From assembly GCA_023451825.1 (NCBI GenBank), contig JAEXYA010000019.1:1-32965 (forward strand): a DNA stretch of 32,965 nucleotides, read 5' to 3'. The DNA is from Pseudomonadota bacterium (GTDB taxonomy: Bacteria > Pseudomonadota > Alphaproteobacteria > Rhizobiales > Xanthobacteraceae). The stretch's first letter is position 1. Each line of letters starts with the position of its first letter. A program made the position numbers and the translations under genes. Below the pieces are notes generated by a model. That model did no database searches, had not been told where the DNA came from, and saw nothing but the letters and a program-made list of their open reading frames with translations. Positions 31,508 through 32,965 of the stretch are shown here, piece by piece.

Positions 31508-31891
31508 CTATTTCGGGGCCGGCGTGGCCACCGGCTTGCCGTCCTCGACCACATAGATCGCCAGTAGCTTGAGCCCCTTGGCGCCCGTTTTCACATCATG
31601 CGGGATGCCGGCGGGGACGGCGTAGGAATCGCCGGCCTTCAGCTCCTTGTCGGCCTGCCCCTCGATGATCAGCGTGGCCTCGCCATCCAGCACATAGCCG
31701 GTATCGACGCCGGGATGGGTGTGGCGGCCTGCGAGCTGGTTCGGCCCGATCTCGGCGACGACGGTCACGATGTGATGGCCGGCGGGATATTTGATGTCCT
31801 GCAGCGGCGTGCGCTTGATGCCTTGCGCGGAGGCGGAGCCTATCCCGGCCACAGCCGCAACGGTGACTCCGAGTATCAATTTCCTGAACAT
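31508..31891 (-). CDS. Periplasmic single-domain cupin
   Basis: A 127-residue exported protein. The signal peptide ends near SASAQG (residue 23). The cupin motif 1 is GRHTHPGVDTGYVLDGEATL (residues 55-74; His57 and His59), where Asp63 takes the place usually held by the metal-binding Glu; motif 2 has VPAGIPHDV with His98. Such small cupins are common in this group and lack an assigned substrate. The ATG at 31891 has GGGAG ahead. It lies between murI and rpsD, all on the minus strand, 78 bp after murI. Confidence 0.9.
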   Translation of the reverse strand: MFRKLILGVTVAAVAGIGSASAQGIKRTPLQDIKYPAGHHIVTVVAEIGPNQLAGRHTHPGVDTGYVLDGEATLIIEGQADKELKAGDSYAVPAGIPHDVKTGAKGLKLLAIYVVEDGKPVATPAPK

Positions 31892-31969
31892 GCTGATCTC
31901 CCTTGCCGGTCTCTTGTCGGGCCGGCGTGAGGCGAGGCTAGCAGTGCGGAAGGGAAAGTCGAGTGATGC

Positions 31970-32770
31970 TTAGGCTGCAACCTGGCCGCCGAAGAACGGC
32001 GCCAGCGCTTCCGGCCAGGCATGGCGCCTGCCGGAGGTATAAAGCAGCACGGCATCGCCATGCGGTGCGCCCGGCTGCAACTCACCGATCAGGCCGACCA
32101 CGCGGCGCGCGATGGCGGGGGCGGGATCGATCCAGGTGACGGGCCATGGAGCGAGGCGTGTCAGCTCATCCATCAGCAGCGGGTAATGGGTGCAGGCCAG
32201 CACCACCGTGTCCGTGCGGGCGCCGGTGGCGTCCTGGATGAAGCAGGGGGCGATCTCGTCGAAGATGGCGGCATCGGTGATGACGCCCGCACCGGTGCCG
32301 CCCAGTGCGCCTTCGGCCAGCGAGGCAAGATTTGGCGAGCCCACCAGTGTGACGATGCAGCCGCCGCTGAATTCGCGGATCAGTGTCTGGGTATATTCCC
32401 GCTTCACGGTGCCGGAGGTGCCCAGCACCGAGACGCGCTTGGTCAGCGAGCCCGCGCAGGCCGGCTTGATCGCCGGCACGGTGCCGACGATCGGCACGCT
32501 GTAAGCGGCGCGCAGGTCCTTCAGCACGATGGTCGAGGCGGTGTTGCAGGCGAGGACGATCAGATCCGGCCGGTGCGCGGCGATCAATTCGCCTATCAGC
32601 GGCACGACGCGATCGATCAACGCCGCTTCGCTGTGCCGGCCATAGGGGAAGAACGCGTCATCGGCCACATACACATACCGCGCATCCGGCCGCGCCTTCG
32701 CAATCTCGCGCTGGACGGTGAGGCCGCCGAGACCGGAATCGAACACGAGGATGGTGGGACGCGTGGGCAC
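31970..32770 (-). CDS. murI: Glutamate racemase
   Basis: A 266-residue enzyme that makes D-glutamate for peptidoglycan. It shows FDSGLGGLTV (10-19), the first catalytic cysteine in VLACNTASTI (Cys75), and the second in VLACTHYPLL (Cys193, with His195). VPIVGTVPAIKPA is also typical. The start is GTG at 32770 with only a weak AGG ahead, and the frame's other start is not better. It lies upstream of the cupin and rpsD genes on the same strand; rpsD has its own promoter. Confidence 0.94.
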   Translation of the reverse strand: MPTRPTILVFDSGLGGLTVQREIAKARPDARYVYVADDAFFPYGRHSEAALIDRVVPLIGELIAAHRPDLIVLACNTASTIVLKDLRAAYSVPIVGTVPAIKPACAGSLTKRVSVLGTSGTVKREYTQTLIREFSGGCIVTLVGSPNLASLAEGALGGTGAGVITDAAIFDEIAPCFIQDATGARTDTVVLACTHYPLLMDELTRLAPWPVTWIDPAPAIARRVVGLIGELQPGAPHGDAVLLYTSGRRHAWPEALAPFFGGQVAA

Positions 32771-32868
32771 GGGGAGAAGCCTAGGGCAGGTTGGTTACCG
32801 CGGGGTTGCCGATCAGGATACGGGCATTCGGGCTTTTTGAGGAAGGGGTGGAATGCCGGCACCAGATT

Positions 32869-32949
32869 GTAGGGTGGGCAAAGCGTAGCGTGCCCACCAT
32901 CGAGTGCGCGGCTGGTGGCGGTGGGCACGCGGCGCGTTGCCCACCCGAC
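32869..32949. repeat. GTAGGGTGGGC-type palindromic intergenic repeat
   Basis: GTAGGGTGGGCA at 32869-32880 and TGCCCACCCGAC at 32938-32949 are inverted with one mismatch, with an inner pair CGTGCCCACC and GGTGGGCACG. It is the same family as 14385-14473 and lies 99 bp upstream of the murI start, at the right edge of the window. Confidence 0.88.
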
Positions 32950-32965
32950 AGGGTTACACCGGCGT

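Overview
The window reads as chromosomal DNA from an alphaproteobacterium of the Bradyrhizobium/Rhodopseudomonas/Afipia/Tardiphaga group (Nitrobacteraceae). The support is high GC with strong third-position bias, housekeeping proteins (PurC, PurS, PurQ, PurL, GrxD, BolA, RpsD, MurI) that read like the orthologues I know from that group, an F1-ATPase zeta subunit (an alphaproteobacterial protein), and palindromic intergenic repeats typical of these genomes. This placement is from memory, not a search. There are no rRNA or tRNA genes, CRISPR arrays, phage genes or insertion sequences that I can see.

Layout. 1-3.8 kb: repeat-rich edge, then a minus-strand pair of TonB-dependent siderophore receptor and a periplasmic binding protein of the ferric-iron type that lacks the usual iron ligands. 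3.8-5.5 kb: the ATP synthase zeta inhibitor (minus), diverging from purC-purS. 5.5-6.8 kb: two short coiled-coil genes, the second shortened by a 17-bp tandem duplication, and a HigB/HigA-type toxin-antitoxin pair with a 25-bp palindrome at its promoter. 6.9-17.0 kb: purQ, then a run of accessory genes: a TPR membrane protein, a Bug/TctC binding protein, two L,D-transpeptidases, an amidase, a coupled DUF2256-photolyase pair, a small membrane protein and a hotdog thioesterase. 17.2-19.5 kb: purL. 19.5-22.6 kb: a coupled pair of tiny membrane proteins, a 2-hydroxyacid dehydrogenase, an acyltransferase and a DUF427 protein. 22.8-26.0 kb: bolA and grxD on the plus strand, separated by a minus-strand egtB-egtD pair for ergothioneine. 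26.0-30.4 kb: a macro-domain deacetylase, two tandem duplicated serine hydrolases and a threonine aldolase. 30.6-32.8 kb: rpsD with a clear promoter, leader hairpin and terminator, a periplasmic cupin, and murI.

How the genes fit together. PurC, PurS, PurQ and PurL belong to the middle of de novo purine synthesis; PurS, PurQ and PurL form the three-part FGAM synthase, but the genes are spread over 13 kb with accessory genes between them. BolA and monothiol glutaredoxin GrxD are a known iron-sulfur/iron-sensing pair, and EgtB/EgtD between them make the thiol ergothioneine, so 22.8-26.0 kb is a redox/iron neighbourhood. The two L,D-transpeptidases (and, far to the right, MurI) act on peptidoglycan.

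No wholly new defence-like system is evident. The most interesting points are: the frame-shifting 17-bp duplication in the coiled-coil gene; the DUF2256-iron-sulfur photolyase coupling; the loss of iron ligands in the receptor-linked binding protein; a 38-bp near-perfect palindrome in front of the second L,D-transpeptidase; the toxin-antitoxin operator overlapping its promoter; and the serine-hydrolase duplication, whose second start codon lies inside the tail of the first gene.
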